Program-made: the position numbers and the translations under genes
The notes under the pieces: model-generated
Told to the model about the DNA's origin: nothing
What the model saw: only the letters and a program-made list of their open reading frames with translations
Database searches by the model: none
In this document: in pieces, positions 44,785 through 55,165 of the stretch
Layout: every line of letters begins with the position of its first letter
Numbering within the stretch: the first letter of the stretch is position 1
Assembly: GCA_029449235.1 (NCBI GenBank)
Contig: JANATG010000001.1
Span: forward strand, 2,542,001 to 2,606,000
DNA length: 64,000 nt
From: Linnemannia schmuckeri
Taxonomy: Eukaryota; Mortierellomycota; Mortierellomycetes; Mortierellales; Mortierellaceae
Reading direction: 5' to 3'

Positions 44785-45068
44785 TAAAAAGAGAGATGGA
44801 AAGTCAACTTCGACAACATTGTCGCATTGGCCGCTGATAACAAAGGATAAAAAAATGGGGAAAAGCAGTCCATTCACCGATTAGCGGAGTGCATGACAGC
44901 GTCACTAAAGACAAACGACATACGTTTCTGTGCTCAAAAGAAGAACCGAACCCAGGTCGTCTCTTTTCGTGCCTCTCTCTTCTTTTTACTTCTTTTTCCA
45001 TCACCACCACCACTACTATCCCCCTTCTTTCTTCCCTCCCAACCGAGATAAGCACACGCATACACACA

Positions 45069-45933
45069 ATGGCCACCACAACTGCTCCCACTCAGACCAA
45101 GCTCCAGGTCACCGACGCTGAGGAGCGCGACGGCTTTGTCGAGTACTGCAAGATGCGCACCTGCGAACGCATGCATGCCGAGCGCACCGACGGTAATCTA
45201 CAGTAAAAGGACTTGCTCGGGATCAAGTTGATGGATGTGACGAAAAAGAAGGAATCGGAAATTAGGGAGAGCAGAGCAGGATGTTGATTTTCATGGAAGG
45301 CTTGTTACTGTTGTTGGAATCAGCCGCGTCGCTCTAGTTATTTTCTTTGCTCAGGGGGTGGGACGTTGAAGGCGTGGGAAGTGTTTTTGTTCACCCTACT
45401 CACTTCCTTTTTCTTTTCCTTTTTCTCCTTTGCGGTGGTAGAGCTCGAGGACGCTGACGTGGATCAGATGAGAGTTGTTGCTATCGAATCCAAGATTGAG
45501 TGGCGCGGCTTCACAGACGAGATGAAGATGGTAACCGTCGTCTACAATTGTCCTTGTGTTGCCTCTTTGACGTGACGTACTATGGTCCTTACTTGCTACT
45601 TATGTTAACGCGTTTTTTTTCCTACCAAACTCAACTGATAATAGTTCTGGATTGAGCGCGGATCGGTCAAGTCCACGTTAAATGGTAATATTTTTGACAA
45701 AGCAACCCAACCCCTCACCCTCATATCGAGTTGACTGTCTCTCTACTCTTTAGGTCTCCTGCGAGCCCAAGAAGGGTTCAAACTGTGTACTAAATTGAAT
45801 AATTGTTTTCTTGGTACCCTTTTTGCATATAGCTTGGGGCGCTTTCTTGAAGTCGAACAATGCTACCGTCCCTGAGGTTCATGCTACAGGACCAGCACGC
45901 CCTCCATCAGACGTTCACCCTCACCACCACTAA
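45069..45933 (+). CDS. Unknown 128-residue protein, five small exons
   Basis: Model: 45069-45192, 45442-45530, 45645-45684, 45754-45786, 45833-45933; all GT..AG and total length divisible by three. The product starts MATTTAPTQTKLQVTDAEER and has a helical, charged centre (GFVEYCKMRTCERMHAERT, VDQMRVVAIESKIEWRGFTD, KMFWIERGSVKSTLNG). It ends in a His-rich tail (SDVHPHHH). The start is preceded by a pyrimidine-rich leader. The last intron is only 46 nt, the weakest point of the model. I do not recognise a family; there is no signal peptide or membrane segment. It lies 284 bases downstream of BCS1 in the same direction. Confidence 0.6.
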
Positions 45934-46652
45934 AACACAACAACAGCGATTTCATGTACAGATATACACAGGAGTTGCGACACTGGTGTCCCTCCCTAAT
46001 ACACTTTTTTTGAATTGGAACAGACGACGCTAATCTCAGGCATAAATGATGGGATGCATAGTATGTGTGTTAGTCGGAAGCATGCCCCTTGGAGGCGATT
46101 CGTGAAAGAAGACAAAAGGACAGACCATTTTTATATGAAGACAGGACGGCAATGGTTGTCGTTGTGTTGTCAATGGAACATTAAGAGGGAATTGTGAAAG
46201 CGGAGTAGGAGCGTCATTGTTACTGTGTGTGATCAGGAATTTCATAACAGTGAGCATGCCTCTTCAACCCCTGCTTTTTGTGTCTGTTGCCTTTTTGTTT
46301 GTCTGCGATCGGAATGAACAAAAGCGGATCTTTGCTTTGTCGAGACATGGGCGCGACTAGCACTGAACCCAATTTCATAAAGATTACGCAGTGTTACCCA
46401 TCAAGACAGCCCTCTCTGTGCTCTCAGCCAAGAAGCAAGGCAGGAAACAAAGGCACCCTTGGTAACCTGTGGCAACGGTGTGGTATCCAGCCTTTAAAAT
46501 AATATAAAGAAGGCGACAACCCTACTTCCCCTTTTTGTTCACCATTCGCCCATCCCTCCCTCAACCCCACACACCCATCTGCCCTCTTGCTTTTTCGTAA
46601 CAAATAAGACCAACAACAACAAGCACAACGTCTAGGATCAACACTACACATA
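45934..46652. other. Intergenic, promoter of the secreted-protein gene
   Basis: Unremarkable sequence with short frames only, ending in the pyrimidine-rich leader of the gene at 46,653; a TATA box lies at 46,503. Confidence 0.5.
46503..46509 (+). promoter_or_regulatory. TATA box (TATAAAG) of the secreted-protein gene
   Basis: TATAAAG lies 150 bases before the ATG at 46,653 and is followed by a CT-rich leader of about 110 bases. No other gene is close enough on this strand to use it. Confidence 0.5.
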
Positions 46653-47051
46653 ATGAGGTACTCTTCACTACTACTCCTCCTAATCCTCCTCCCCTTCACA
46701 CTCTCTCTCCACTGCTGGCGCGACACAGTCTCCTGCAACCCAGGGTTCCGTCGCCATTACGACTCCAAATGTGACACCCCCAAGAACCGGCTCCCCGACC
46801 TTCGACCCTTCAAGTCTGCAGTCCTCGGATTCTGCAAAGACAAAAAAGATATCGTCTTCCGAGTTCGACCCCGTGATGGGCACACTAAGCTTCCGAGTGC
46901 TGTCGTCTGTGCCGGGAATAGACATTCAAAAAATGCAGCGTCGTATGCGGTCAGGCTGGCCAAGGTTGTAAGGCAGAAGTATCCGAGTTTTGCCAAGGGT
47001 GGGATTATCAAGTGCTGTGAGGGAGGCAAGATGAATAAGGGTTGTAAATAA
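46653..47051 (+). CDS. Small secreted cysteine-rich protein, 132 residues
   Basis: Single exon. Residues 1-18 are a classic signal peptide (MRYSSLLLLLILLPFTLS). The mature part of about 114 residues is basic and has eight Cys (HCW, SCNPG, KCDT, GFCK, VVCAG, KCCEGG, GCK), suggesting four disulfides. It has no membrane segment or GPI signal. I do not recognise a family. Size, secretion and Cys content fit small effectors, antimicrobial-like proteins or wall proteins; none of these is proven. A TATA box at 46,503 and a CT leader support transcription. A T-rich tract follows the stop. Confidence 0.75.
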   Translation: MRYSSLLLLLILLPFTLSLHCWRDTVSCNPGFRRHYDSKCDTPKNRLPDLRPFKSAVLGFCKDKKDIVFRVRPRDGHTKLPSAVVCAGNRHSKNAASYAVRLAKVVRQKYPSFAKGGIIKCCEGGKMNKGCK

Positions 47052-47613
47052 ACATGGGGGACTGGTCCTCTTTTGTTCTGTTTTCTCTTACTCTGTTTTT
47101 TTTTTTTTTTTTTTTTTTTTTTTGTTCCCTTTGCTCCATTTTTGGGAGGGGTTTTTTTTTCCTTCCACAACGAGTCTCGCTTTAGATATTCTGGTTGTGA
47201 GAGAATGTAGAATGATTTTTTGTACCAAGAGCTGGGGGATAATCTTTCTAAAGGTAATTGCCCATTGGCTAGATAGTCATCCCTCCCGTTCCCACAAATT
47301 GATATTGTACCATGGATTGACCAATCTCCTTGGTGAACTGATGCAAAAGGGAATACCGTGGGCGCGCTTGTCAAAAGAGTGAGGACAGGGAGGCCAATGA
47401 ATGAAGCTAGTAGGAAGGCTCTCTCTTGCCTGATAAAGAAAAATTTGATCATTGAAACAAGACATTTTGTTTGTCCAGACGTGATCAGCACTGACCCATT
47501 AAAGTTCTGAGGTCTCGGGCAAAGGCATCAAAAGCCGAAATGTTATTATGCGAGGGAGTGTAAAACACTAAAAAGTGAGAAAAGCAACTGAGCAATCAGC
47601 CAGCGTCCTTGCA
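47052..47613. other. Intergenic with T-tract
   Basis: Convergent 3' flanks of the secreted-protein gene and the FAD monooxygenase. Contains a T run of about 26 bases at about 47,097-47,122 and no gene. Confidence 0.55.
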
Positions 47614-49554
47614 TTACACAGCAGTAGCACTTGCACGTTTGTTGTAGACTGCTCTCGCCTTCTCAGTACTTGGCGAGACACTTGCAGGTTTCGACCCTTT
47701 ACTCTTAACCTCTTGCAAAAACCCGAGTGTCGGCCTATTGGCGACAATACCCTCGACAAACTTCAACCACAACCATCGGGGCATGTACTTCAGGAAAAGG
47801 AGCGCCAAAGTACCCAGAAACCCGCGATTCAAAAGCAAGCTTAAGAGTTGACTACCCTTGGAGGCCTCGAACACAGGCGGGAGGCGTTCGGCCTTGTAAT
47901 CTGCGAACGCATGTTCAATATCCTTGGTAGTGTTTGAGGGGAGAGCGTAGATCAGGTTCGCGAGTGCTATTGCGTCGTGCATTGCTGTGATGGCGCCTAG
48001 GGGGGCAGAAAAAGGAAGTGGGAGGTGTGTGAATTACGTGCCCCAGCAACATCCCATGCAACTTGGATTCATATGTAACAAACAAGAACTTACCCTGGCC
48101 GCCAGAGGGGTGCAACTTGTGGCATGCTGAATAAAATAAAATAAAAAGGGACGAGAGGTGAGCCTTAGAAATAAAAATAAGAAGGAAAAATCAAGTCCCT
48201 ACGAATACAACCCCACTTTGCCTACCATCCCCCAAGAGCACGACGCGTCCAGAGTACCAAGTCTTGAAGATCTTCTCTTCCAGCATGACCTTGGAGATCT
48301 GGTCCTTGGGTGTTCTGTCGTACATGTCTCCAAGTGTAAGCTTTCCGTTCCCAAACGGTATAGGAAAATCGCGGGTCTGGTCACACATTGTCTGGGCTGC
48401 ATACGGCCCCCACTCTGAGTTCTCTGAATGGCGAAATCATTGCTCTTGGGCTGCCTTGCTCGTTGTTTCTGTTAAGTGTTCAATGACAACCCAAGCAATT
48501 GTTTGCTGCTTCGTAGAGAACAGAGACCACTTTAGAACGCAAACTGAGGTTAGTTAAGCCGTGAGTACGAAGAAAAGAACAAGAAAATCCTTTTATGGAA
48601 ATGAAGATAAAGATAACAACGTGTAACTTACAGTGAAGGGCTTGTTGTCGCCAAGGGTACTAATGAAAGGGTGTTCAGGATCCTTCAGCTGTGGAAACTC
48701 CTCGACATCCAGGGACTCTGTTTGTCCGACAAGGCAATTGCAGTTGAATGGAAGATCCTCCTGGTCGCTTTTGGGCAGGTTGTCCTCCTTCTTCAGCGCA
48801 TCATACATACGCTGACGAACAGCACTGTAGGCGCCATCAGCCCCAACAAGAATGTCTCCTTCGTAGCTGGAGTTGTCGCTTGTCTGGATGGTGACTTTTT
48901 CTTCCTTTTCTGAGATGGTAAGGACGCGCTTGTTGAAGAGGATCTTGTGCTTTGGGACTTGAGAGAGGAGGAGGTCGTACAGGAGGGGACGAGCGGCGAT
49001 GTATCCTGAGTAACCGCATCTGTGAATAAAACCAAAAAAAAAAGCAATATGTTGGCTTTCAAACTTCTTTTCCCTTTCTGCGCGAAAAAGTAAGCGACAA
49101 GAGCCGTTAACAAAGACAGACTTTGACATACATCTCCTCGGCGACTTTGAAGTCCAAAGCTGGAAGAGACTCTCCCGACTCACGGATATCTGTCGACACG
49201 GTGAACGGCTTGGCCATATCGACATACTTTTCATACAAACCCAGTTGTTCAAACACCGGCATGATCTGTCCTCCAACGCTCAATGCCGATCCTATCCAAG
49301 CCAACAAAAAAGGGAGAAGGGTTATGGGTGAGATCTATTTGTCGGATAGCGATTTGCCCCTGTTTTGTAAGGGACTGAGGATCGAAGGAAAATACTTTTG
49401 TTGGCGAAGTACCTAAGGGTTTGACAGTGGAGGCTCTTTCAAATATGGTGTAAGGAATGTTGCATCGTTCCAGAGAGGCACCGAGCATTAGGCCTCCCAA
49501 CCCAGCACCAACGATAAGGATATGGGGTTGCGGATCCGTCGGGGGCGTTAACAT
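47614..49554 (-). CDS. FAD-dependent aromatic-ring monooxygenase, one in-frame TGA
   Basis: Six exons: 49554-49413, 49291-49132, 49019-48632, 48529-48226, 48126-48094, 47996-47614; total 1,410 nt (469 codons before the stop). It has the GAGLGG dinucleotide loop at residues 16-21, IPYTIFERA, the central VGADGAYSAVRQRM (DG motif), LFSTKQQTIAWVVIEHL, EWGPYAA and VVLLGDGACHKLHPSGGQG (GD motif), then C-terminal helices (AIALANLIYALP). This is the p-hydroxybenzoate/salicylate hydroxylase-like class, which uses NAD(P)H and O2 to hydroxylate small molecules. In exon 4 a TGA at 48,437-48,439 interrupts the frame between KAAQEQ and FRHSENSEWGP; CGA to TGA is the simplest cause. Everything else is intact. 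Exon 4 uses an AAAG acceptor, the least certain border. It may be a recent null allele. Confidence 0.8.
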
Positions 49555-50973
49555 TTTCTTGGGTCTTTGGAATGAGAGTGAAATGACAGGTGAGGGTGAA
49601 GACTGCAAAATGAAGAAAAAGAGAAATCAGATGAGTCGAAAGAAAATGAAAAAAAAAAAAAAAAAAAACGTCGCATGTATTAAAGCTCACCTTTATTTGT
49701 CCTCCCCTCCTGCGTTTTCTATCTCTCTCACATTGCTACCGTTGGAGAGAAAAGAGTATCATTGAGATCTCATGCAATGTTGTGCAACGAACGGAAAAGA
49801 AGAGAAGATACTCCGACTTTTGGCATGAGATGGATTGCTGTTTTTCCTTTTTTATCAACGAAATGCCTAACGTCTCTTATGAAGAGCTCCTTTACGTTTT
49901 GGCATCATTCCATGAAGCAATTGCTATTATCCAGACATTACTGGGGGCAGAGCGATTGGCATGACAAGCTGGGGTGCATTCTCACTTCATCGTCCCACTC
50001 AATCAGGTCAGAGAAAGAGCCAGAGTGGGGCAGCGGTGCTTGTTTGTCTGGACAAGATGTAAACCTTAACGGAGATAGACAACAAAATAGAGTGAACGCA
50101 CCCATGCGTTTGTTGATGGGAGGGACACTGATCCACGATTCGAAAAATCGATGGAAGGAGCAAAATGAGAAATTGCTCTCCTTTTTTTTTTCTTGACTTT
50201 CATTGTTCGCCGCAAGTGCAACAGTGAATCCATTCGCACAAGATATAGTCGCCGTGATGATTGTGTGCAGGGGAAGGGGACGCATATCTTCATGACAAAG
50301 AGGCAATCGCACCTCCCTTCCCCTCTGGAACAGATACATAGGAGGGCGTTTGATGGATGGCGAGAAGTTTTGTGACGATTGATATTCGACGAAAATGATC
50401 ATGCACCCTCCGCCTCGTGTTGTTGGAAAGGAAGAGGATAAATCCAGATAGACCCTTCGCAATTTGCGACGTGCACGGAGAGGGCAGCATCTGGCAAAGA
50501 ACAAGGGAGTTGCTACAGATATGCCTGATCAGAACACAGAAACCTTGTGCATGAATGCCATGGAGCAAGCAAGGACAGATAGAGTACATGTCTATGATAT
50601 ACAGGGAACAGTGCGCCTTCTTTTGGTTGGGGAATTGAACAGGCTGTTGTCTGAGCCCGCCATCGATTTAGCTGCATTGCATGCTTCTTGTTTTTCTCGT
50701 TCCCTCTCTTCTGCCCTCCCTTCTTTCTTTCTCTTTCAGCTCAACCTACCCTTCCTTCATTATTTCCTTCCGTACTTATTCCCCGCCCTCAGCTCTCAAC
50801 CCACTTTACCCTTCCGACCAGTCCTTCCAATCCTCTTTCATATTCATTCCTCCTCTCTTAACCCCCTTCCCTTCACTCATCAACATTCAGCATCTCACCA
50901 GAAACAACAACACCAAGCAGCTGCTCTCATCTCCTCATACCTCCTACCTTCTTTTCACTTGACCATAGCGACA
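49555..50973. other. Intergenic between divergent genes
   Basis: No credible gene in about 1.4 kb. Contains an A run at about 49,650 and, from about 50,690, a long pyrimidine-rich leader for the ORF at 50,974. Confidence 0.5.
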
Positions 50974-51153
50974 ATGACATCGCATCAACGCTTCCGACAA
51001 GGCGACAAGGTCGAGTTACTTGCTGTGCGCAACGACAAGACCACTGGTAAATTATACAGTCTTGTCACAGATATCCAAAGGGTCTTTCCTGGCGCCTCGT
51101 TATTCAAGGTCAAAGGTGTTGTTCTTTACTACTTCGAGGACGAGAACGAATAA
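50974..51153 (+). CDS. 59-residue ORF: N-terminal module of an accessory family, probably truncated
   Basis: The ATG at 50974 opens MTSHQRFRQGDKVELLAVRN, then DKTTGKLYSLVTDIQ, VFPGASLFKVKGVVLYYFED and a TAA. It is the only undamaged copy of a module found with frameshifts at 27.2 kb and 30.1 kb (both minus strand). In the 27 kb copy the module is followed, after an intron, by YKPQRIAHYP and a helical region. Here the coding ends exactly where a minus-strand F-box/LRR fragment begins, so the gene is probably cut at the end of exon 1. The leader is long and pyrimidine-rich, so transcription is likely. Function unknown; could be a pseudogene that still has an open frame. Confidence 0.5.
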   Translation: MTSHQRFRQGDKVELLAVRNDKTTGKLYSLVTDIQRVFPGASLFKVKGVVLYYFEDENE

Positions 51154-51154
51154 T

Positions 51155-52013
51155 AGAAGAACTGCTTGTAAGGGAGTGAAAGTACCTGGAGGTGGATGCG
51201 AAATCGGTTCCAGTCCCAGCGTTCTGACTTAATCTTTGGGCCACCATTTTCGTGCTCAATAAGCTTGAGCACCTCGAGGGTGAATGTGACGGTCAACGGA
51301 TGTTCGAGCCACGATTGTGGAGTACGAAGGTTTCTGAGAACCAGGTACCGGAGCGGTAAACGAGTTGGGAGGGCGCCTATGCCTTGGTCGGTATACGGAC
51401 CTAGGATGTTAACATCGTCATTGTCGCACACGTCGAGAGACTCCAATAGCGGCCAGAAGATGAGGATCCTTGCGACATCAACACGGAGCTTCCAGTAATA
51501 GCCGATCGTCAGCTAATTAAAGTCGGCGGGAAGGGCAGTTGATTGGCTCATTCATACTTGAACCCGCCCGAGTAGAGCACCAGTCCACGGAGTGGGTGGT
51601 AAAGTTCCTTGATGGAGTGCGATTTGGACATGGTCCGGATCAAGGAGCCGACCGCTGACCTCAAACATACTACAGGTCGGAATCCTGACGAGTCTTGAAC
51701 GTTTTGAAGAGGATTTGGAAGGTTGGGACATTCCTAGCTGAAACCCTTTCGATAATGTCTAAGGACAAGACGATAGGGATCCGGAAGACGATTTATGGTT
51801 TGGAATGATGTAGCGTGTTTCCAAGAATGGTCCCAGATGACTTCTCGGTGGAGGCAGTGTTAGATGAGGTAGACCCATTTGCGGCAGACAAGGATGTCAA
51901 TCCTTAGAGTGCGGCGGCTGAGAAAGGAAAAGATGAGATTGAAGAGTTCTGGGATGTCCAGAGGAGACCGAATACACCTGAAGGCTTAGTAGGCTGGAGT
52001 GGTTCTTTAGGTG
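51155..52013 (-). pseudogene. F-box-like/LRR paralogue, 5' half, truncated
   Basis: A shift separates the degenerate N-terminus (PLSPKEPLQPTKPSG) from SPLDIPELFNLIFSFLSRRTL and VCRKWVYLI, followed by TAA and REVIWDHSWK. LRR pieces with stops continue to LRYLVLRNLRTPQ, FTLEVLKLIE, WDWNRFRIHLQVLSLPYKQF. At about 51,155 it stops, opposite the end of the ORF starting at 50,974. The missing half would hold the remaining LRRs and the family tail. The break falls within a few codons of the break in the copy at 25.5-26.4 kb. Confidence 0.78.
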
Positions 52014-52586
52014 ACAATGGTGTTATAGTTGGAATGAGTCGTGAGAGCAACGTGTCGGAATGCAGGGAATGACAAAAGTGAATTTGGAAGTGAGGACTGT
52101 AGGTGGTGAATGGATGAAAGAAGGACGAATACAAAAAAAAAAAAAAGAAAGAGAGAGAGGAATGAATGAGAGGAAAGGAACGATGACCAGCGTGAATGAA
52201 AAAAGAAAAGAGATCGGAGTGACCAAAAGGAGATCAATCATACAAAAATAATACTAAAACGCTCTATGCACCTTCTCGGGTGAAGAGGCAGAAGGGCGCT
52301 GTGCTGTTTCTCCGATCATTTTTTATTGTTGCTTAGCCCATCCAACCCGCACGCGTTTTTCTTTAATTTTTTTTTCAGGCACCATCAGATCGGATGTGCA
52401 AATCATAAACAGAAAACGCCAATTGATCACCCTTGACTGATTTGCTGCTTTGACCGACGCCAGGATAAAAAAAAAGAGGGGGGAGGGGGGGAAGCAGGCT
52501 TTTATATGAATAATAGTGACTACAACCATATCCTCCCCTCTTTCATTTTACAAGACGATGAAGAACCCGCGCCTTTTTTATTAAAG
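52014..52586. other. Intergenic
   Basis: Upstream leader of the truncated copy and downstream flank of the intact gene; A- and T-rich runs, no gene. Confidence 0.5.
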
Positions 52587-54725
52587 TCAGCATGCATTCT
52601 TCGTCTGAACCAGGGGTCGCTGTGCGGGAGGGAACAAGCGCTGCAATTCCTGTTCTGCAGACCGCAGCCCAAACGGACTACACGATCCAAAATCAATCCT
52701 CTGCAAATGCGGCCAGCATTCAAATCCCTCTCCTCCTCCTCCTCCTCCTCCTCCTCCTCCTCCTCCTCCTCCTCCTCCTCCTCCTCCTCCTCCTCCTCCT
52801 CCTCCTCCTCCTCCTCCTCCTCCTCCTCCTCCTCCTCCTCCTCCGTCCCCTCCTCCCTCTGCTTCTATCGCTGTCATGGAACCATCAATCCTCTCAATCA
52901 TCAACTTGACATCTAACAATAATCCCACCCTCCTCAACTCCTCCCTCAACCTTTCATCACAATATTCCCACCCTAACGTATTACCCTCATGTCTCGTAAA
53001 CTCGTCGCCTAACTTTTGGAACCTCTTGCGGTCCTTGTGCTCTTCTGCCAGTAGTAACCCTCGCCACTGAGATACAATCCTGCGTCGCTCTTCCCGACTC
53101 TGCTCACTGTTGCGTGGAGAACTGATCCAGTCTAGGTCATGCAACTTGTCGTCATTCTTCCTCAGAACTGCTTCTACGCGCAAACGTTCCAGATTCTTTA
53201 GCCCAGCCAGGAGACAAAACCCGCCCGCGAGCGTGTACCGCTGGAAGACACAGCCCTCCCGAAATGTCGGCATATGGACCTCGAGTTCTGTCAGATCCGG
53301 ACACACCCTGGCAATGTACCCAAAGACAACCCGAGATTGCTCCAGTCGGACCTTGGCTCGACGTCCACCCGGGGCCTCAAAAGCAATATGCAACGTCCTT
53401 AGTCCCCTGCAAGCCCATACACCGGGGTCCGGGTACCGAGCGGCCTCAGTCTCCTGGGCGGTCGCAGATCGGTCTCCGACCACGACACTTGGAATCCGGT
53501 GATAGAGGTCTAAGTATGAGGTGTGGTAAGTCGTCCTAGGGGCGCGTAGGTGGAGTAGTTGTGGGGAGGAACACAGGAACTGGTGCAGCTTTGAGGCTGG
53601 CGAGAAAAAGGTCGTGTCGTGATTGACCAAGTTGAGTGTCGTGAGGGTGTTTGGGAGAAGCTGAATGTTCCGCATCAGTTGGGGTGTCAGATCGCCTGTC
53701 GCAAACGTCCATTCCCGTGAGTCCTGACATATCAATTTGAACAGCTCTTCGTCAACAAGAGCATCCCCAGACCCCCGAGACCTGTCATAGACCGAAAAAT
53801 GAAACGTCTTGAGGGGTAAGCCCAGTGACTTGATGACCGCAATCAGAGCCCTGCAATCGTACCGCTGGTTTGGGGAGAAGACTGGGTTGCCCCTGGTCGA
53901 GAGATTGGCAAGATGCAAGTCCGTGAGGTGAGGCGTGAACCGTAAGAACTCTTCAAGTTTCTCCTGCTCAAGGAATGCGTGGTGGAGGATGAGTTCCCGC
54001 AATGTTAAAGGTTGCTGTTCCTCCGGAGCGGAGGGGAGCCAACCGCTAAACATCTCGACACGGGTTTTGGATCCAACATAGAGGTATTGGAGTTGGGGAC
54101 ACCCTTGAAAGACCTTGCAAGGGTAGACGAAGTGGTCTGAATTTTGTTCGATTCGGAGACGGGTGACGTGGGTCAGGTACGGGAGGAGCTCGTAGACTAG
54201 TGTGCTGGAATATCTCCCCCTGAGGTCGAATTCCAGAATAGGCGTCGGCTCATAGAGCAGCCTGTGCCTGTGCCCTGCCACTTTTGTATCCTGGTCCTGA
54301 TTCTGCTTTTGCTGCTCCTGCTGTTGCTGTAAATATCGAACTCGTTGAGTGTGGGTGTCCTTAAGCGTCTGAAAGAAAATCTTCTGTTGTTGATTCTCAA
54401 TTCGACACTGCTCCTGATACACCGAGCGGAAATACAACTTTATCTTGCCAATATACACCAACAGAGGAACAGCCTTGTCCATGTTCTCGTTCTGGTAATG
54501 GTATTCCCAGATTAGCTCCCGCGGGGTGATGTGATGACGATTGATTAAGAACCATTGTCGACAGACTTGGATGACGGATCTGCGGAGGATGCGAAGGGGG
54601 ATGTAGGAATGGATCTTTTCGAGGAGTTCTGGGATTTCGAGAGGGGATGTTGGCTTGCTTTGTTGATGGGGCGATGGTAGTGTTGGTGTCATCTCCTTGC
54701 TTGGATGTGGCCTGCTGTGGGCCAT
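52587..54725 (-). CDS. F-box-like/LRR protein, 712 residues, tail type A with poly-Gly insert
   Basis: Single intact exon from the ATG at 54725 (MAHSRPHPSKEMTPTL). An F-box-like domain lies at about 27-70 (SPLEIPELLEKIHSYI ... VIQVCRQWFLINRHH). LRRs follow (VTRLRIEQN, LQYLYVGSK, LRELILHHAFL, LTDLHLANL), then VFGYIARVCPDLTELEVHMP, LDWISSPRNSEQSREER, and the tail LRRVGLLLDVKLMIERIDG. Between that tail and the final FECWPHLQRIDFGS sits a glycine run of about 40 residues encoded by a (GGA)n microsatellite. Other members lack it, so it is a lineage-specific expansion inside the conserved tail. Neighbouring copies on both sides are broken. Confidence 0.85.
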   Translation of the reverse strand: MAHSRPHPSKEMTPTLPSPHQQSKPTSPLEIPELLEKIHSYIPLRILRRSVIQVCRQWFLINRHHITPRELIWEYHYQNENMDKAVPLLVYIGKIKLYFRSVYQEQCRIENQQQKIFFQTLKDTHTQRVRYLQQQQEQQKQNQDQDTKVAGHRHRLLYEPTPILEFDLRGRYSSTLVYELLPYLTHVTRLRIEQNSDHFVYPCKVFQGCPQLQYLYVGSKTRVEMFSGWLPSAPEEQQPLTLRELILHHAFLEQEKLEEFLRFTPHLTDLHLANLSTRGNPVFSPNQRYDCRALIAVIKSLGLPLKTFHFSVYDRSRGSGDALVDEELFKLICQDSREWTFATGDLTPQLMRNIQLLPNTLTTLNLVNHDTTFFSPASKLHQFLCSSPQLLHLRAPRTTYHTSYLDLYHRIPSVVVGDRSATAQETEAARYPDPGVWACRGLRTLHIAFEAPGGRRAKVRLEQSRVVFGYIARVCPDLTELEVHMPTFREGCVFQRYTLAGGFCLLAGLKNLERLRVEAVLRKNDDKLHDLDWISSPRNSEQSREERRRIVSQWRGLLLAEEHKDRKRFQKLGDEFTRHEGNTLGWEYCDERLREELRRVGLLLDVKLMIERIDGSMTAIEAEGGGDGGGGGGGGGGGGGGGGGGGGGGGGGGGGGGGGGGGGGGEGFECWPHLQRIDFGSCSPFGLRSAEQELQRLFPPAQRPLVQTKNAC
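52731..52844. repeat. (CCT/GGA)38 microsatellite inside a coding region
   Basis: 114 uninterrupted bases of TCC/CCT triplets. On the coding (minus) strand they read GGA GGA..., giving poly-Gly in frame in the F-box/LRR gene. Length changes would be in frame. Confidence 0.95.
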
Positions 54726-55165
54726 GCTTTTGACGTGTGAATGCGGGTGATGTGTCGATGCCTGTTAAAGTGGATGTCGAGAGAATTAAGAAAGAAGGAA
54801 AGAGTGAGTGCGACAGATGATAAAGTAGATAGGGAGCTGATCAGGGGGGTGTTCAGTAAGTAAAGGTACGCGGGTGGTAAACAATAACCCCCAGGTGTGA
54901 GTGAACCGTCAAGAGTCTGGAACGAGATAAAAAAGAGAAAGGGAGATTTAATATCAGCTTATTGACCCAATTGATGGTTTTTGATCTGCCGCAGCCAGGT
55001 CTGGACCAAAAAGTAAGTTATCAGTCTAGGTCGCTGTCTGTCTTGGTTGTCATCATTGGAGTTGATTGTTGGAGGGGAAAAGGAAACGAGGAGTCGAAAA
55101 ATTAACTTAAGTCAAAATAATACTATAGGGAAAAGGTGTATGCGACTCAGGTTTATTGCCTTTGT
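54726..55165. other. Intergenic spacer
   Basis: Leader of the intact gene and 3' flank of the next broken copy; nothing else seen. Confidence 0.5.

Noticed and set aside
50464..50973. In-frame extension upstream of the 59-residue ORF
   Set aside because: Pyrimidine-rich leader; the homologous copy at 30,215 starts at the equivalent ATG.
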